From: CAVXSP01 sp963764505
Lineage (GTDB): Bacteria; Acidobacteriota; Vicinamibacteria; Vicinamibacterales; SCN-69-37
Direction of reading: 5' to 3'
NCBI GenBank assembly: GCA_963764505.1
Contig: CAVXSP010000002.1
Coordinates: forward strand, 1 to 64,000
Length of the DNA stretch: 64,000 nucleotides
The notes under the pieces are model-generated. The model saw nothing but the letters and a program-made list of their open reading frames with translations, was not told where the DNA came from and did no database searches. A program made the translations under genes and the position numbers. Shown one piece after another: positions 50,702 through 60,623 of the stretch (the stretch's first letter is position 1; every line of letters begins with the position of its first letter).

Positions 50702-50928
50702 CCAAGCAGCCCATCAACGAGCTCGTGACCGTGCGGACCTGCCGGGACGTCCAGGAGGCGCAGGTGATCCGGTCGATGCTGGAGGCCGGCGGCATCACGG
50801 CGTTCATCCCCGACGAGAACGCCGCCGGTTTGTATCCGCCGCAGATCCTCGACACCAACGGCGTGCGGGTGCAGGTCGCGGTCGAGGACGCCGCGCTGGC
50901 GCGCGAGCTGCTCGAACGCGACGCGTGA
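50698..50928 (+). CDS. Small DUF2007-like protein between carboxylase subunits
   Basis: 76 aa, no signal peptide. The pattern TVRTCRDVQEAQVIRSMLEAGGI is typical of the DUF2007 putative signal-transducing group, with a GVRVQVAVEDAALARELLE ferredoxin-like end. Its start overlaps the carboxyltransferase stop, and its stop overlaps the biotin carboxylase start, both by ATGA or GTGA. Coupling on both sides implies a role with the enzyme, perhaps as a small regulatory or assembly subunit; this is inference. Confidence 0.82.
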   Translation: MTKQPINELVTVRTCRDVQEAQVIRSMLEAGGITAFIPDENAAGLYPPQILDTNGVRVQVAVEDAALARELLERDA

Positions 50929-52454
50929 GGCCCAAGGTCCTGATCGCGAATCGCGGCGAGATCGCCGTGCGAATCATCCGGGCCTGCCGCGAGCTGCGGC
51001 TGGGCACGGTCGCGGTCTTCTCCGAGAGCGACCGGGCGGCGCTGCACGTGCGCCTCGCGGACGAGGCCCATCCGATCGGACCGGCGCCCGCCGTCGACAG
51101 TTACCTCCGCATCGAGCGGATCGTGGAGGCCGCCGCCCGCTCCGGCGCCTCCCTCGTACACCCCGGCTACGGCTTCCTGGCCGAGAACGCCGCGTTCGCG
51201 CAGGCGTGTCTGGACGCGGGCCTGACGTTCGTGGGCCCCCGCCCCGACGTGATCGACCTCATGGGTCGCAAGACCGCGGCTCGCCGCGTTGCGCTTCGCG
51301 CAGGCGCACCCGTCGTGCCGGGCACCGACGGGGCGTTCGCGCCGGATGCGCCGCTCGAGGAGATCGCCGTGGCCGCCCGCACCGTCGGGTTTCCCCTCCT
51401 GGTGAAGGCGGTCGCCGGCGGCGGCGGACGAGGCATGCGCCTCGTCGGCGCCGAGCGTGCGCTGGAACCCGCCGTGCGCGCCGCACGGTCGGAAGCCTCG
51501 TCGGCGTTCGGCGACGCGGCAATCTATCTCGAGCGGCAGCTCGTGGCGCCGCGCCACATCGAAATCCAGCTCCTCGGCGACCAGCACGGGACGATCCTGC
51601 CGTTCGTCGAGCGCGAGTGCTCGATCCAGCGGCGGCATCAGAAGGTCGTCGAGGAGTCACCGTCTCCCGCGCTCGACGACGCGACGCGGCGGGCCATCGG
51701 CGAATGCGCCGCGCGGGTCGCGCGCGAGGTCGGCTACACGAGCGCCGGGACGATCGAGTTCCTGGTCGAGGCGGCGGCCTCGCCTCCGCGCTGGTACTTC
51801 CTCGAGATGAACACGCGCCTGCAGGTCGAACATCCGGTCACGGAGATGGTGACCGGCGTCGACCTGGTGCAGTGGCAGCTGCGAATCGCCCTCGGCGAGC
51901 GGCTCACTGTCCCGCCGGCCCAGGCGCTCGAGGCCCGTGGCCACGCGATCGAGTGCCGCGTCTACGCCGAGGATCCGGACCGCGGCTTCCTGCCCTCGCC
52001 GGGCCTCGTGCGCGCGCTGAGCCTGCCGGGCGGGCCGGGCGTGCGCGACGACCGTGGCGTGGCTCCGGGATTCGAGATCCCGAGCGACTACGACGCGATG
52101 GTGTCGAAGCTCGTCGTCTGGGGCGACACGCGCGAATCGGCGGTGGCCCGCCTGCGCCGCGCGCTCGCCGAGTACCGCGTCGTCGGACTGCTCACGACCG
52201 TGCCCTTCTTTCAGTGGCTGGTCGGGCAGCCCGCATTTCTCGAAGGCGCGTTCGACACGACGTTTCTCGATGACGTGCTCGCCCGTCGGGATGCGCGGCA
52301 GCCGTTCGTGCCTCCCGACTCGGGAGACGAGCGCGACGCCGCGATCGCAGTCGGTCTGGCCGAATGGCTGCGCGCCCGGCGTGCTGACGGCGGTCCGGAC
52401 GAGCGCGAGCGCGGCGTGTGGCGCCGGACGGCGCGGCTCGAAGGCCTGAGATGA
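50925..52454 (+). CDS. Biotin carboxylase subunit of acyl-CoA carboxylase
   Basis: 509 aa ATP-grasp enzyme that carboxylates biotin. Markers are the N-terminal VLIANRGEIAVRIIRACREL, the glycine loop KAVAGGGGRGMRLV, HIEIQLLGDQHG, ECSIQRRHQKVVEE and FLEMNTRLQVEHPVTE. The C-terminal about 50 residues form a charged extension. GTG 50925 overlaps the preceding stop, and the following biotin carrier starts within an ATGA overlap. Confidence 0.95.
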   Translation: MRPKVLIANRGEIAVRIIRACRELRLGTVAVFSESDRAALHVRLADEAHPIGPAPAVDSYLRIERIVEAAARSGASLVHPGYGFLAENAAFAQACLDAGLTFVGPRPDVIDLMGRKTAARRVALRAGAPVVPGTDGAFAPDAPLEEIAVAARTVGFPLLVKAVAGGGGRGMRLVGAERALEPAVRAARSEASSAFGDAAIYLERQLVAPRHIEIQLLGDQHGTILPFVERECSIQRRHQKVVEESPSPALDDATRRAIGECAARVAREVGYTSAGTIEFLVEAAASPPRWYFLEMNTRLQVEHPVTEMVTGVDLVQWQLRIALGERLTVPPAQALEARGHAIECRVYAEDPDRGFLPSPGLVRALSLPGGPGVRDDRGVAPGFEIPSDYDAMVSKLVVWGDTRESAVARLRRALAEYRVVGLLTTVPFFQWLVGQPAFLEGAFDTTFLDDVLARRDARQPFVPPDSGDERDAAIAVGLAEWLRARRADGGPDERERGVWRRTARLEGLR

Positions 52455-52969
52455 CCATCGATGTGGAGATCGGCGGCCGCGTCCGCTCCGTCCGCGTCGA
52501 ACCGATCGATCCAGCCAATGGCGGCCGGGACGGCCGCTTCCTGGTATTCGTGGACGACGAGGAGGCGCGCGTGAGCATCCGCCAGACCGAGCTCGGGCTC
52601 TCGCTCGTGTTCGCCGGCGGCCGCGTTCTGGACGCCGCGCTCACCGAAAGGTCCCGCGGCGAGTGGCTGGTACAGCTGCCTCACGTCGGCCTGGTCGCCG
52701 GCGTCGGCATGCGCGGCCGGCAGCGGCTGGCCGCCTCGCCCGGCGCCGTCGGCGGCGAGCAGTTGGTCGCGGCGCCGATGCCCGGCCGCGTGCTCCGGGT
52801 GCTGGTCGGCGTCGGCGACCTGGTCGCCGAGCGGCAGGGACTCGTCGTGGTCGAGGCGATGAAGATGGAGAACGAGATCGGCTCCCCGAAGGCCGGGCGC
52901 GTCAAGGTGATCGCCGTCTCCGAAGGACTCTCGATCGAGGCCGGCCGCCTGCTCGCGATCGTGGAGTGA
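52451..52969 (+). CDS. Biotin carboxyl carrier protein of acyl-CoA carboxylase
   Basis: 172 aa from ATG 52451. The C-terminal biotinyl domain has the canonical EAMKMEN with Lys138 as the biotinylation site. The N-terminal about 100 residues are a beta-rich region (RFLVFVDDEEARVSI) as found in the stand-alone carriers of propionyl-CoA carboxylase-type sets. Last of four overlapping genes; the TamB-like gene starts 30 bases later. Confidence 0.93.
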   Translation: MTIDVEIGGRVRSVRVEPIDPANGGRDGRFLVFVDDEEARVSIRQTELGLSLVFAGGRVLDAALTERSRGEWLVQLPHVGLVAGVGMRGRQRLAASPGAVGGEQLVAAPMPGRVLRVLVGVGDLVAERQGLVVVEAMKMENEIGSPKAGRVKVIAVSEGLSIEAGRLLAIVE

Positions 52970-52999
52970 AGGATCAGGCTGTCGGTTAAGCTGAAGGGC

Positions 53000-55900
53000 G
53001 TGAACGACCGCGATCACGGGCCCAGCGCCGCCTCCGGCAGCGCCGAGCGCGCGGAGGCTCGTGCCGGTGGGACCCGGCGGCGCGCCTGGCGCTGGCTGCG
53101 GCGCGGCCTGCTGCTCGCGGCGGCCCTGTGCGCGGCGCTCGTGGTCGCGGTCTTTTCCGTCGATCTCGGGCCCTCGGTTCGACAGCGCGCCGAGCGCGCC
53201 GCGACGAACTATCTCGAGCGGCCGATGCACATCGGGGCGCTCAAAGCCCTCCTGTGGCCCGGACGATTCGAGCTGGACGACGTCGTGATCGAGGGCGTCT
53301 CGAAGGCGGATCGACCATTCCTGAGCGCCCGCAGGATCTTCGTCGACGTCACGTGGCGCACGCTCCTGCACCTCTCGCAGCCGGAGCTGTACCTCGACGT
53401 CACGATGACGGACTGGCACATGACGGTCGAGACGTGGCCGGGCCGCCCGTCCAGCATGCCCAAGCTCACGCCGAAGAGCCGCGGCAACGGACCCAAGCGG
53501 TTCACGACGACGGTGCGGGTGCTGGCCAACCGGGGACAGTTCGCCTTCTTCGATCACGGCACGCCCTGGAGCGTCCTCGCGCCGAACCTGGCGTTCGGGC
53601 TTCAGCGGGACGAGAAGCTGCACACCTATGTCGGGCAGATGCATTTCGACGACGGCGTGGTCCAGATCCAGAACTTCCTCCCGATGAGCGCGCGCCTGTC
53701 GACCGCCTTCACGCTCGATGGCGGCCACGTCCATCTTCCCCGGATCGATCTCCTCACCGACGGCGCCCAATCCACGCTCTCGGGCGACGTGTACCTGGAT
53801 CGCTGGCCGGAACAGACCTATCACGTCGATTCGCAGCTGAGCTTCGCGCGGATGCGCGAGCTGTTCTTCGCCAACGAGAGCTGGCGCGTGAACGGCGACG
53901 GGCGCTTCACCGGCACGTTCCATCTTCCGCAGGGCGGGGGCAGGGAGCTGCGCGGTTCGTTCGCGAGCCAGACCGCCGTGCTCGACACGCCCGGAACCCG
54001 CCTCGTGTTTCCGAACCTGCGCGGGTCACTGGCGTGGCTTCCAGACCGTTTCAGCGTGACCGACGCGAGCGCCGGATTCTACGGCGGCCGGGCGGGCTTC
54101 TCCTACGTGCTCGCGCCGCTCGGGTCGTCCCGGCCCGCGAGAGCGACCTTCGCGACCGACTACCAGGACGTCGACCTGACCGCGTTCATCCGCGGGATCG
54201 ACTGGACGGGCATGGACCTGCGGGGGCGCGCGAGCGGTCGACAGGAGCTGACCTGGCAGAACGGCCGGCTGCGCCCGACGGTCTCCGGGCACGGCGCGCT
54301 GACGCTGACGCCGCCGGCGGGCACGGCGCTTGCCGGCGAAGCCCCGGGGCCGTCCGATGACGCGACCCTCGGCGACGGCGCCGGCAGCGGCGCGGACGCC
54401 GCTCTGGGGCCGCTGCCCGTCGGGGGCGAGATTGCGTATCGGATGGATCCGGACGGTCTCGATCTGGAGCCGGGCTGGGTCGCCAGTCCCTCGACCTTCA
54501 TCAGCTTTCGCGGGCGCGCGGACTACGGCGCGCGCTCGAACCTGCCGTTCCACGTCACGAGCCGCGACTGGGAGCAGAGCGATCGACTGCTGGCCGCGAT
54601 CCTGACGTCCATGGGCCAGCCGACGAGCGCGATCCCGGTCGGCGGCCACGGGCAGTTCGACGGCGTGATGACCGCGTCGTTCTCCAAGCCCCGCATCGAA
54701 GGCGAGTTCATCGGCGACGCCACGAGGGCCTGGGGCATCACGTGGGGCCAGGTCGCGGGGCACGTCACGATCGAGGATCAGTTCGTCACCGTGGCCGACG
54801 GCATCGTCGGTTCCGGGCCCGAGCGGCGGATTCTGGTCGACGGCCGGTTTGCGCTGGGCTTCCGTCCCGCGGGCGACAGCGCCCGCGAGCTGACGGACGT
54901 GCGCGCGCGGGTGACCGGCTGGCCCGTCGACGACTTCCGCCAGGCGTTCGGTCTGGCCGACTGGCCGGTCGCGGGAACGGTTGGCGCCGCCGACATTCGC
55001 CTTTCCGGTCCGTACCGCGGTCCGCGCGGAAGCGGCACGCTGCGGATCGACCGCGGCACGGCCTGGGGCGAGACGTTCGACACGGTAGGCGGCGAGCTCG
55101 CCTTCACCGGCGCGGGCCTCGACATCACGCAGATCGTCATGGGCAAGGCCGGCGGACATGTCGTCGGCTCGGCGGTCATCAAGTGGGACGGCACCTACGC
55201 CTTCGACGCCGCCGGCGATCGGATTCCCGTGGAGTCGCTGACGAGCGTGGCGGTGCCGTCGGCGCCGCTCTCGGGCGTGCTGCACTTCACGGCGTCCGGA
55301 GAAGGCGAATTCTCTTCGCCCGCCTACGTGTTCAAGGCGACCGTTCCCGACCTCTCGGCGGGGAGCCAGGGGATTGGCGCCGTGTCGGGCGTGCTGGAGG
55401 TCCGCGACCACACGCTGTTCATCCAGCAGCTCGAGGCGCACTCGGTCCTGCTGCAGCTCTCGGGCTCGGGCAGCATCGCCCTGAACGACGTCTACGACTC
55501 CACGCTGAACTTCAGGTTCGCGAACAGCCGGATCGATCCCTATCTTCCGCTCGTCGCCCCGAAGCTGGCGTCGGAGCTGTCGCAGTACACGCGTGCCGTC
55601 GTGGCCGGCGTCGTGCAGGTGCACGGCGGGCTGAAGGACCTCTCGCGGCTCTCCGCGTCGGCGAGCGTCGAGCGGGCCGACCTGACGCTCTTCGACTACA
55701 CCCTCTCGAACGACGGGCCGATCCAGCTCGCGTTCGACCACGACGTGGCGACCATCGGCCATCTCGTGCTGACAGGGAAGGACACCAGCCTGACGATTGC
55801 CGGCGACATACCGCGGTCCGCGGCGCCGATGCGGGTGACGGCGAACGGCCGGGCCAACCTGGCGATCCTGCAGCTCATCTTTCCGAATCTCGCGAGCTCG

Positions 55901-57175
55901 GGCGTCGCGACCGTGAACGTGCAGTTCGGCGGAGATCTCCACGCGCTCACCATCTCGGGCCAAGGCGAGATCAGCGACGGCCGGCTGCGCTACCGCAGCT
56001 TTCCGCACGGGCTGGAACAGATCAACGGCCCGCTGACGTTCGATGCCAATCGGATCACCGTCGACCGCGTGCGGGCGCGACTGGGCGAAGGGGACGTGAC
56101 GTTCACGGGGGCGATCGATCTGAAGGGTCTCGTGCCGGATCAGTACGACCTGCACGCGGACGGACGCTCGATGAGCCTGAGATATCCCGCGGGGTTCCAG
56201 TCGACGGTCAACGCCAACCTGACGCTCACCGGGCCCGTGGATGGCCCGACGCTCGGCGGCGACGTGACGGTGCTGCGGTCGACCTACCTGCAGGAGATCG
56301 ACAGCGATCAGGCCTACCTGGCGCTGGCCGCGCTGGGGTCGTCGACGGGCGCAGAGGCGGGCGTCGCCGACGAGAGCACCTTCCCGGTGAAGCTCGATCT
56401 GACCATCCGGGCGCCTTCGCGCCGGGTCACCATCGACACGCCGATTGCCCAGATCGCCGGCTCCGCCAACCTGACCGTCGGCGGGACGATCGACGCGCCC
56501 GCGGTCAACGGGCTGGTGACCATCGAGGGAGGCAGCTTCTTCGCGTTCGGGAACCGCTACACCGTGCTGCCGAGCTCGATCGACTTCTTCAATCCGTCGC
56601 GGATCCAGCCGTCGTTCGACGTCACGTTCTCGACGCGCGTCAGGGTTCCGCAGCAGACCTACGAGGTCACCATCCGGTTCACCGGCGAGGCCGATCGGCT
56701 CGATCTGAACGTGACGTCGGATCCCTACCTGCCGTTGTACGATCTCGTCAATCTCCTGCTCGGCGAGCGCTACGACCCCGGAACGCTGGGCAGCGCCGAG
56801 CTGCGGGCGGCGGTTTCGCCGCAGATCGCCCAGCAGCAGGCGATGCGCAACCTCGCGGCGCAGCTCCTGACGCTGCCGATCTCGTCGCGGATCGGCAGCG
56901 TCGTCCAGCGCACGATTCCGTTCGACACGTTCTCCATCGTGCCGCTGCTCGGCAACGAGGCGACGCTCCAGGCGCTGACGCCGGGCGCGCGCGTGACGCT
57001 GGGCAAGAGGATTTCGGATCGCGTGTTCCTGACCTACTCGCGCGCGCTCAACGCCACGAAGCAGTACGACATCGTGCTGCTCGAGTACGAACAGAGCGAC
57101 CGCATGTCATGGGTGCTGTCGCGGAACGAGGACCGCACGTTTGCGCTCGATTTCCGGATCCGGCACGTCTTCTAG
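53000..57175 (+). CDS. TamB/AsmA-like inner-membrane protein (DUF490 family)
   Basis: 1391 aa from GTG 53000. One N-terminal transmembrane segment (LRRGLLLAAALCAALVVAVF) is followed by a long periplasmic beta-rich part with AsmA/TamB-like repeats (LSGSGSIALNDVYDSTLNF and similar), ending in a TamB C-terminal region (GLVTIEGGSFFAFGNRYTVLPSS; FSTRVRVPQQTYEVTIRF; LPISSRIGSVVQRTIPFD). TamB-type proteins bridge the periplasm and move lipid or help outer-membrane protein insertion with an Omp85 partner. That partner gene starts four bases after its stop. Confidence 0.9.
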   Translation: MNDRDHGPSAASGSAERAEARAGGTRRRAWRWLRRGLLLAAALCAALVVAVFSVDLGPSVRQRAERAATNYLERPMHIGALKALLWPGRFELDDVVIEGVSKADRPFLSARRIFVDVTWRTLLHLSQPELYLDVTMTDWHMTVETWPGRPSSMPKLTPKSRGNGPKRFTTTVRVLANRGQFAFFDHGTPWSVLAPNLAFGLQRDEKLHTYVGQMHFDDGVVQIQNFLPMSARLSTAFTLDGGHVHLPRIDLLTDGAQSTLSGDVYLDRWPEQTYHVDSQLSFARMRELFFANESWRVNGDGRFTGTFHLPQGGGRELRGSFASQTAVLDTPGTRLVFPNLRGSLAWLPDRFSVTDASAGFYGGRAGFSYVLAPLGSSRPARATFATDYQDVDLTAFIRGIDWTGMDLRGRASGRQELTWQNGRLRPTVSGHGALTLTPPAGTALAGEAPGPSDDATLGDGAGSGADAALGPLPVGGEIAYRMDPDGLDLEPGWVASPSTFISFRGRADYGARSNLPFHVTSRDWEQSDRLLAAILTSMGQPTSAIPVGGHGQFDGVMTASFSKPRIEGEFIGDATRAWGITWGQVAGHVTIEDQFVTVADGIVGSGPERRILVDGRFALGFRPAGDSARELTDVRARVTGWPVDDFRQAFGLADWPVAGTVGAADIRLSGPYRGPRGSGTLRIDRGTAWGETFDTVGGELAFTGAGLDITQIVMGKAGGHVVGSAVIKWDGTYAFDAAGDRIPVESLTSVAVPSAPLSGVLHFTASGEGEFSSPAYVFKATVPDLSAGSQGIGAVSGVLEVRDHTLFIQQLEAHSVLLQLSGSGSIALNDVYDSTLNFRFANSRIDPYLPLVAPKLASELSQYTRAVVAGVVQVHGGLKDLSRLSASASVERADLTLFDYTLSNDGPIQLAFDHDVATIGHLVLTGKDTSLTIAGDIPRSAAPMRVTANGRANLAILQLIFPNLASSGVATVNVQFGGDLHALTISGQGEISDGRLRYRSFPHGLEQINGPLTFDANRITVDRVRARLGEGDVTFTGAIDLKGLVPDQYDLHADGRSMSLRYPAGFQSTVNANLTLTGPVDGPTLGGDVTVLRSTYLQEIDSDQAYLALAALGSSTGAEAGVADESTFPVKLDLTIRAPSRRVTIDTPIAQIAGSANLTVGGTIDAPAVNGLVTIEGGSFFAFGNRYTVLPSSIDFFNPSRIQPSFDVTFSTRVRVPQQTYEVTIRFTGEADRLDLNVTSDPYLPLYDLVNLLLGERYDPGTLGSAELRAAVSPQIAQQQAMRNLAAQLLTLPISSRIGSVVQRTIPFDTFSIVPLLGNEATLQALTPGARVTLGKRISDRVFLTYSRALNATKQYDIVLLEYEQSDRMSWVLSRNEDRTFALDFRIRHVF

Positions 57176-57179
57176 ATTG

Positions 57180-60089
57180 ATGATCGGTCGAGCCGGACAG
57201 GTCCTCGCCGCCGTTCTCGCCGCCTTCGGTCTCGTGTCCTCCGCACGCGCCCAGGACGTCGTGCTGGGCGCGATCGGCCGGCCCGTCGCGGCCGTCCAGT
57301 TCGAGGTCGAGGACCGCCCGGTCACGTCGGCCGAGCTCCAGTCGCTCGTGCCCATCAGGATCGGCGACCCGCTCCAACTCGAGGCCGTTCGCGAAGCGGA
57401 AAGCCACCTCGTCAGCGCCGGCGGCTACGAGGACGTCCAGGTGTCCTATACGGATGCTCCGGACGGCCTGCACCTGCTGTTCAACCTGACGCCCCGGCAT
57501 CCGATCGATCGGCTCGAGTTCACTGGCGCCACCGGGCTGCCGGCCAACGAGCTCGAGCGGCAGCTCCGGGAACGGTACGGCGGCCTGCCGGCGCGCGAGC
57601 CCCCCCAGGGCGTGGCCCTGGCGCTCGCCGGTCTCCTGCGCGACGAAGGCTTTCCCGAGGCGAAGGTCGAGCCGCGCGTCGACGTGACGCACAATCCCGA
57701 TCGGGCCACCCTCGTGCTGAACGTCGCCGCCGGACCGCGGCCGCCAATCGCGCGGACCGACGTCGAGGGCACCTCGCCGCTCTCGCCGGCGCGCATCATC
57801 GAGCTGACGAACGCCGCGCCGGGCCAGCCGCTCCTGCGCTCCGATCTCGAGGCCAGGCTGGTCGCGATCGAAGACGATCTGCGCAAGCAGGGGTACTACA
57901 GCGCGGTGGCCCTGCTGCCCTCCGACCCGATCCTCACCGACAGCGGATTCGTCGTGACGCTGCTCGTCAATGCGGGGCCGCGCGTGACGCTGCGCTGGGA
58001 CGGCCCCCAGCCCCCCGGCGATCCGGAGGAGTTCGTTCCCATGCGGCGCCAGCGATCCGTCGACGAGGATCTGCTCGAGGACTCCGATCAGCGTGTCGCG
58101 GTCTACTGGCGCCGCCAGGGCTTCCGCGATGTGCGGGTGACCCACTCCCGCGAGGTGCAGGCGGACCAGCTCGTCGTCACGATGCACGTCGACCGGGGGC
58201 TGCAGTACGTCACCGGCACCGTCCGCATCACCGGCAACGCGAACATGAGCGACGACGCCGTGCGGGAGACGCTGGGCGTCCGTCCGGGCGTGCCCTACGA
58301 CCAGTCCCTCGTCTCGGCGGGGCTGGCGCGCCTGCGGACGAGCTATCTGCGCCTGGGCTACTATCAGGTGTCCGTCAAGGAACTGGATCCGGAGGAAGTG
58401 GCCCGCACGCCGAACCAGGTGCACGTGGACGTCCGCATCGAGGTGGCGGAGGGGCCGCAGGCGCGAGTGGGCACGATCGAGCTGGCGGGCGTCAGCCCGC
58501 CCCGTCAGGCCGCTGTCCGCCGGCTCATGACGACGAAGCCCGGCGCGCCGTACGTGCGTGAGCTCCTCGAGCGCGACCGCGCCGAGATTGAGGCCTATTA
58601 CCGGAATCTCGGCTTCGAGAGCGTTCAGGTCGGCATTCCGCAGGCCGCGCCGCGCGAGAACGCCGCCAGCCTCGAGGTCACCGTCAACGTCGACGAAGGC
58701 CCGCAGATCCTCGTCGGCGACATTCGGATCGTCGGCAACCGCCGCGTGTCCGAGCAGGCCATCAAGAGCGAGATCACGCTCAAGGAAGGCCAGCCCTTCG
58801 GCGAGGCCGCCCGTCGGGAGAGCACCCGGCGCCTGTACCAGATGGGCGTCTTCCGGCAGGTCAGCATCGACGAGGAGCCGCGCGCCAGCGGCGACACGGT
58901 GGCGCACGTCATCGTCGCCGTCGAGGAGCTGCCGGCGACGAGCATCGCCTACGGCGGCGGTCTCGAAGGAGGCCGGCAGCCGCTCAAGACGCCCGACGGC
59001 GCGTTCGAGGATCGGACGTTCTTCGCGCCGCGCGGGTTCTTCGAGGTGGGCCGCCGCAATCTGTGGGGGAAGAATCGATCGATCGACCTCTTCTCCCGCG
59101 TGGCCCCCCGGCCGGCGACGACGACCAGCGAGAACTTCGGGTTCCTCGAGTATCGGATGAGCGCCACCTACCGCGAGCCGCACGCGTTCGAATCCGATAC
59201 GGACGTCACGGTCGGTCTCGCGTCGGAGCAGGCCGTGCGCACCGGCTTCAATTTCTTCCGCCGGAGCGCGACCTTGCAGGTTCTTCGCCGCCTGTCGAAC
59301 CAGGTGAGCGTGACCGGACGCTACGGCCTGGAACATACGCGGCTGCGCGACGTCGATCCGACGATCATCGGGCCCGCCGACCAGGTGACGGTCGATCGGC
59401 TGTTCCCCCAGGTGCGTCTGTCGCTCATCTCGGGCGGCGCCGTCTGGGACCGGCGCGACGATCCCGTTGACCCCGCGCACGGCACGCTCACGAGCGCCGA
59501 CCTGGAACTGGCCGCGCGGGGCCTCGGCTCACAGGTGGGATTCGCGAAGGTGTTCCTCCAGACGTCGGCCTATCACGCGGTCAGCAGCACGCCGCGGACG
59601 ATCCTCGCCGGAAGGGCCGAGCTCGGGCTCGCCCGCGGGTTCGAGCGCAGCACCGTCGACCCGGCCACCGGCGTGCCGGTCGTCACGACGGATCTGCCGA
59701 TCAGCCAGCGCTTCTTCGCGGGCGGCAGCACGACCGTCCGCGGATTCCAGCTCGACCGCCTCGGCGCGTCGGAGGTGCTCACCTCCGACGGGCTGTCGCA
59801 AGGCGGCAACGGCGTGGTGATTCTGAACGCCGAGCTGCGGACCACCATTGGCCGGCTGCTCGGGCGCGAGTTCGGCATCGCGACGTTCGCGGACGCCGGC
59901 AACGTCTTCGCGAAAGCCAGCGACCTCGATCTCGCGCGCCTGCGCGCGTCGATCGGCTTCGGCTTGCGCTACAACTCGCCGCTCGGGCCGGTGCGGCTCG
60001 ATTTCGGCTTCAAGACGGACCGCCAGACGATTGGAGGACGTCTCGAGCGCGGCTGGGAGTACCACCTCAACATCGGCGAGGCGTTCTAG
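57180..60089 (+). CDS. Omp85/BamA-family outer-membrane protein with about seven POTRA domains
   Basis: 969 aa from ATG 57180 with a signal peptide (VLAAVLAAFGLVSSARAQ). Seven POTRA-like units can be counted by their repeated strand-helix-helix pattern before the 16-strand barrel: boundaries near 28, 105, 180, 255, 340, 420 and 500 of the protein. The barrel contains GGLEGGR..., FFAGGSTTVRGFQLDRLG (the VRGF motif of the Omp85 family) and an end FNI-like YHLNIGEAF. TamA has three and Escherichia BamA five POTRAs. It may serve as the partner of the TamB-like protein or as the main BamA. Confidence 0.92.
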   Translation: MIGRAGQVLAAVLAAFGLVSSARAQDVVLGAIGRPVAAVQFEVEDRPVTSAELQSLVPIRIGDPLQLEAVREAESHLVSAGGYEDVQVSYTDAPDGLHLLFNLTPRHPIDRLEFTGATGLPANELERQLRERYGGLPAREPPQGVALALAGLLRDEGFPEAKVEPRVDVTHNPDRATLVLNVAAGPRPPIARTDVEGTSPLSPARIIELTNAAPGQPLLRSDLEARLVAIEDDLRKQGYYSAVALLPSDPILTDSGFVVTLLVNAGPRVTLRWDGPQPPGDPEEFVPMRRQRSVDEDLLEDSDQRVAVYWRRQGFRDVRVTHSREVQADQLVVTMHVDRGLQYVTGTVRITGNANMSDDAVRETLGVRPGVPYDQSLVSAGLARLRTSYLRLGYYQVSVKELDPEEVARTPNQVHVDVRIEVAEGPQARVGTIELAGVSPPRQAAVRRLMTTKPGAPYVRELLERDRAEIEAYYRNLGFESVQVGIPQAAPRENAASLEVTVNVDEGPQILVGDIRIVGNRRVSEQAIKSEITLKEGQPFGEAARRESTRRLYQMGVFRQVSIDEEPRASGDTVAHVIVAVEELPATSIAYGGGLEGGRQPLKTPDGAFEDRTFFAPRGFFEVGRRNLWGKNRSIDLFSRVAPRPATTTSENFGFLEYRMSATYREPHAFESDTDVTVGLASEQAVRTGFNFFRRSATLQVLRRLSNQVSVTGRYGLEHTRLRDVDPTIIGPADQVTVDRLFPQVRLSLISGGAVWDRRDDPVDPAHGTLTSADLELAARGLGSQVGFAKVFLQTSAYHAVSSTPRTILAGRAELGLARGFERSTVDPATGVPVVTTDLPISQRFFAGGSTTVRGFQLDRLGASEVLTSDGLSQGGNGVVILNAELRTTIGRLLGREFGIATFADAGNVFAKASDLDLARLRASIGFGLRYNSPLGPVRLDFGFKTDRQTIGGRLERGWEYHLNIGEAF

Positions 60090-60142
60090 ACGCCATCTCA
60101 ACACGGAACGATCAACTCGGAGCTCTGAACGGTCCTGTCCCA

Positions 60143-60604
60143 ATGAACGCACTGGCATTCGTCATCCTCTTCTCGGTCGCCCTGCCCGCCCAGCAAGTGC
60201 TCGACCACGTAGTTCTCCGGTTCGGGGGCGACATCGTCACGCAGCTCGACGTGCGCCAGGCCCGCCTCCTCAAGCTGGTGGACGCCGCGAACGACACGGA
60301 CGAGGCGTACGTCACGGCGCTCGTCAACCGGAAGCTGATGCTGGCGGAAGTCCGGCGCAATCCTCCGGCCGAGCCGACCGCAGAAGCGGTGGACGCGCGA
60401 TACCGGGCGTGGAGCCGCACGCTTGGCGACGGCGTCGACCCGGCCAATCGCCTCGCGCGCGCCGGCATGACCGACGCCGGCGTGCGGGGCTGGCTCCGGG
60501 ACGACATGCGGCTCGAGGCGTACGAGACGCAGCGCTTCGGCTCCCGCAGCGCCAATCTCGCGAGCTGGCTGGGCGTGCTCCGGCAGCGGGCGGGGCTGCA
60601 GTAG
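60143..60604 (+). CDS. SurA N-terminal-domain-like periplasmic protein without PPIase domain
   Basis: 153 aa, beginning with a short signal-like stretch (MNALAFVILFSVALPAQQ). The sequence DHVVLRFGGDIVTQLDVRQ and TALVNRKLMLAEVRR resemble the SurA/PpiC-type chaperone N-domain, but no parvulin domain follows. It lies 53 bases after the Omp85 gene, so a chaperone role for outer-membrane proteins is likely. The gene ends 19 bases before the next start. Confidence 0.8.
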   Translation: MNALAFVILFSVALPAQQVLDHVVLRFGGDIVTQLDVRQARLLKLVDAANDTDEAYVTALVNRKLMLAEVRRNPPAEPTAEAVDARYRAWSRTLGDGVDPANRLARAGMTDAGVRGWLRDDMRLEAYETQRFGSRSANLASWLGVLRQRAGLQ

Positions 60605-60623
60605 CGTCGGCATCCCCGCGAAC

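Noticed and set aside
57048..59480. Antisense open frame of about 810 codons opposite the Omp85 gene
   Set aside because: It is a shadow; the plus strand has a signal peptide, POTRA repeats and an Omp85 barrel motif.
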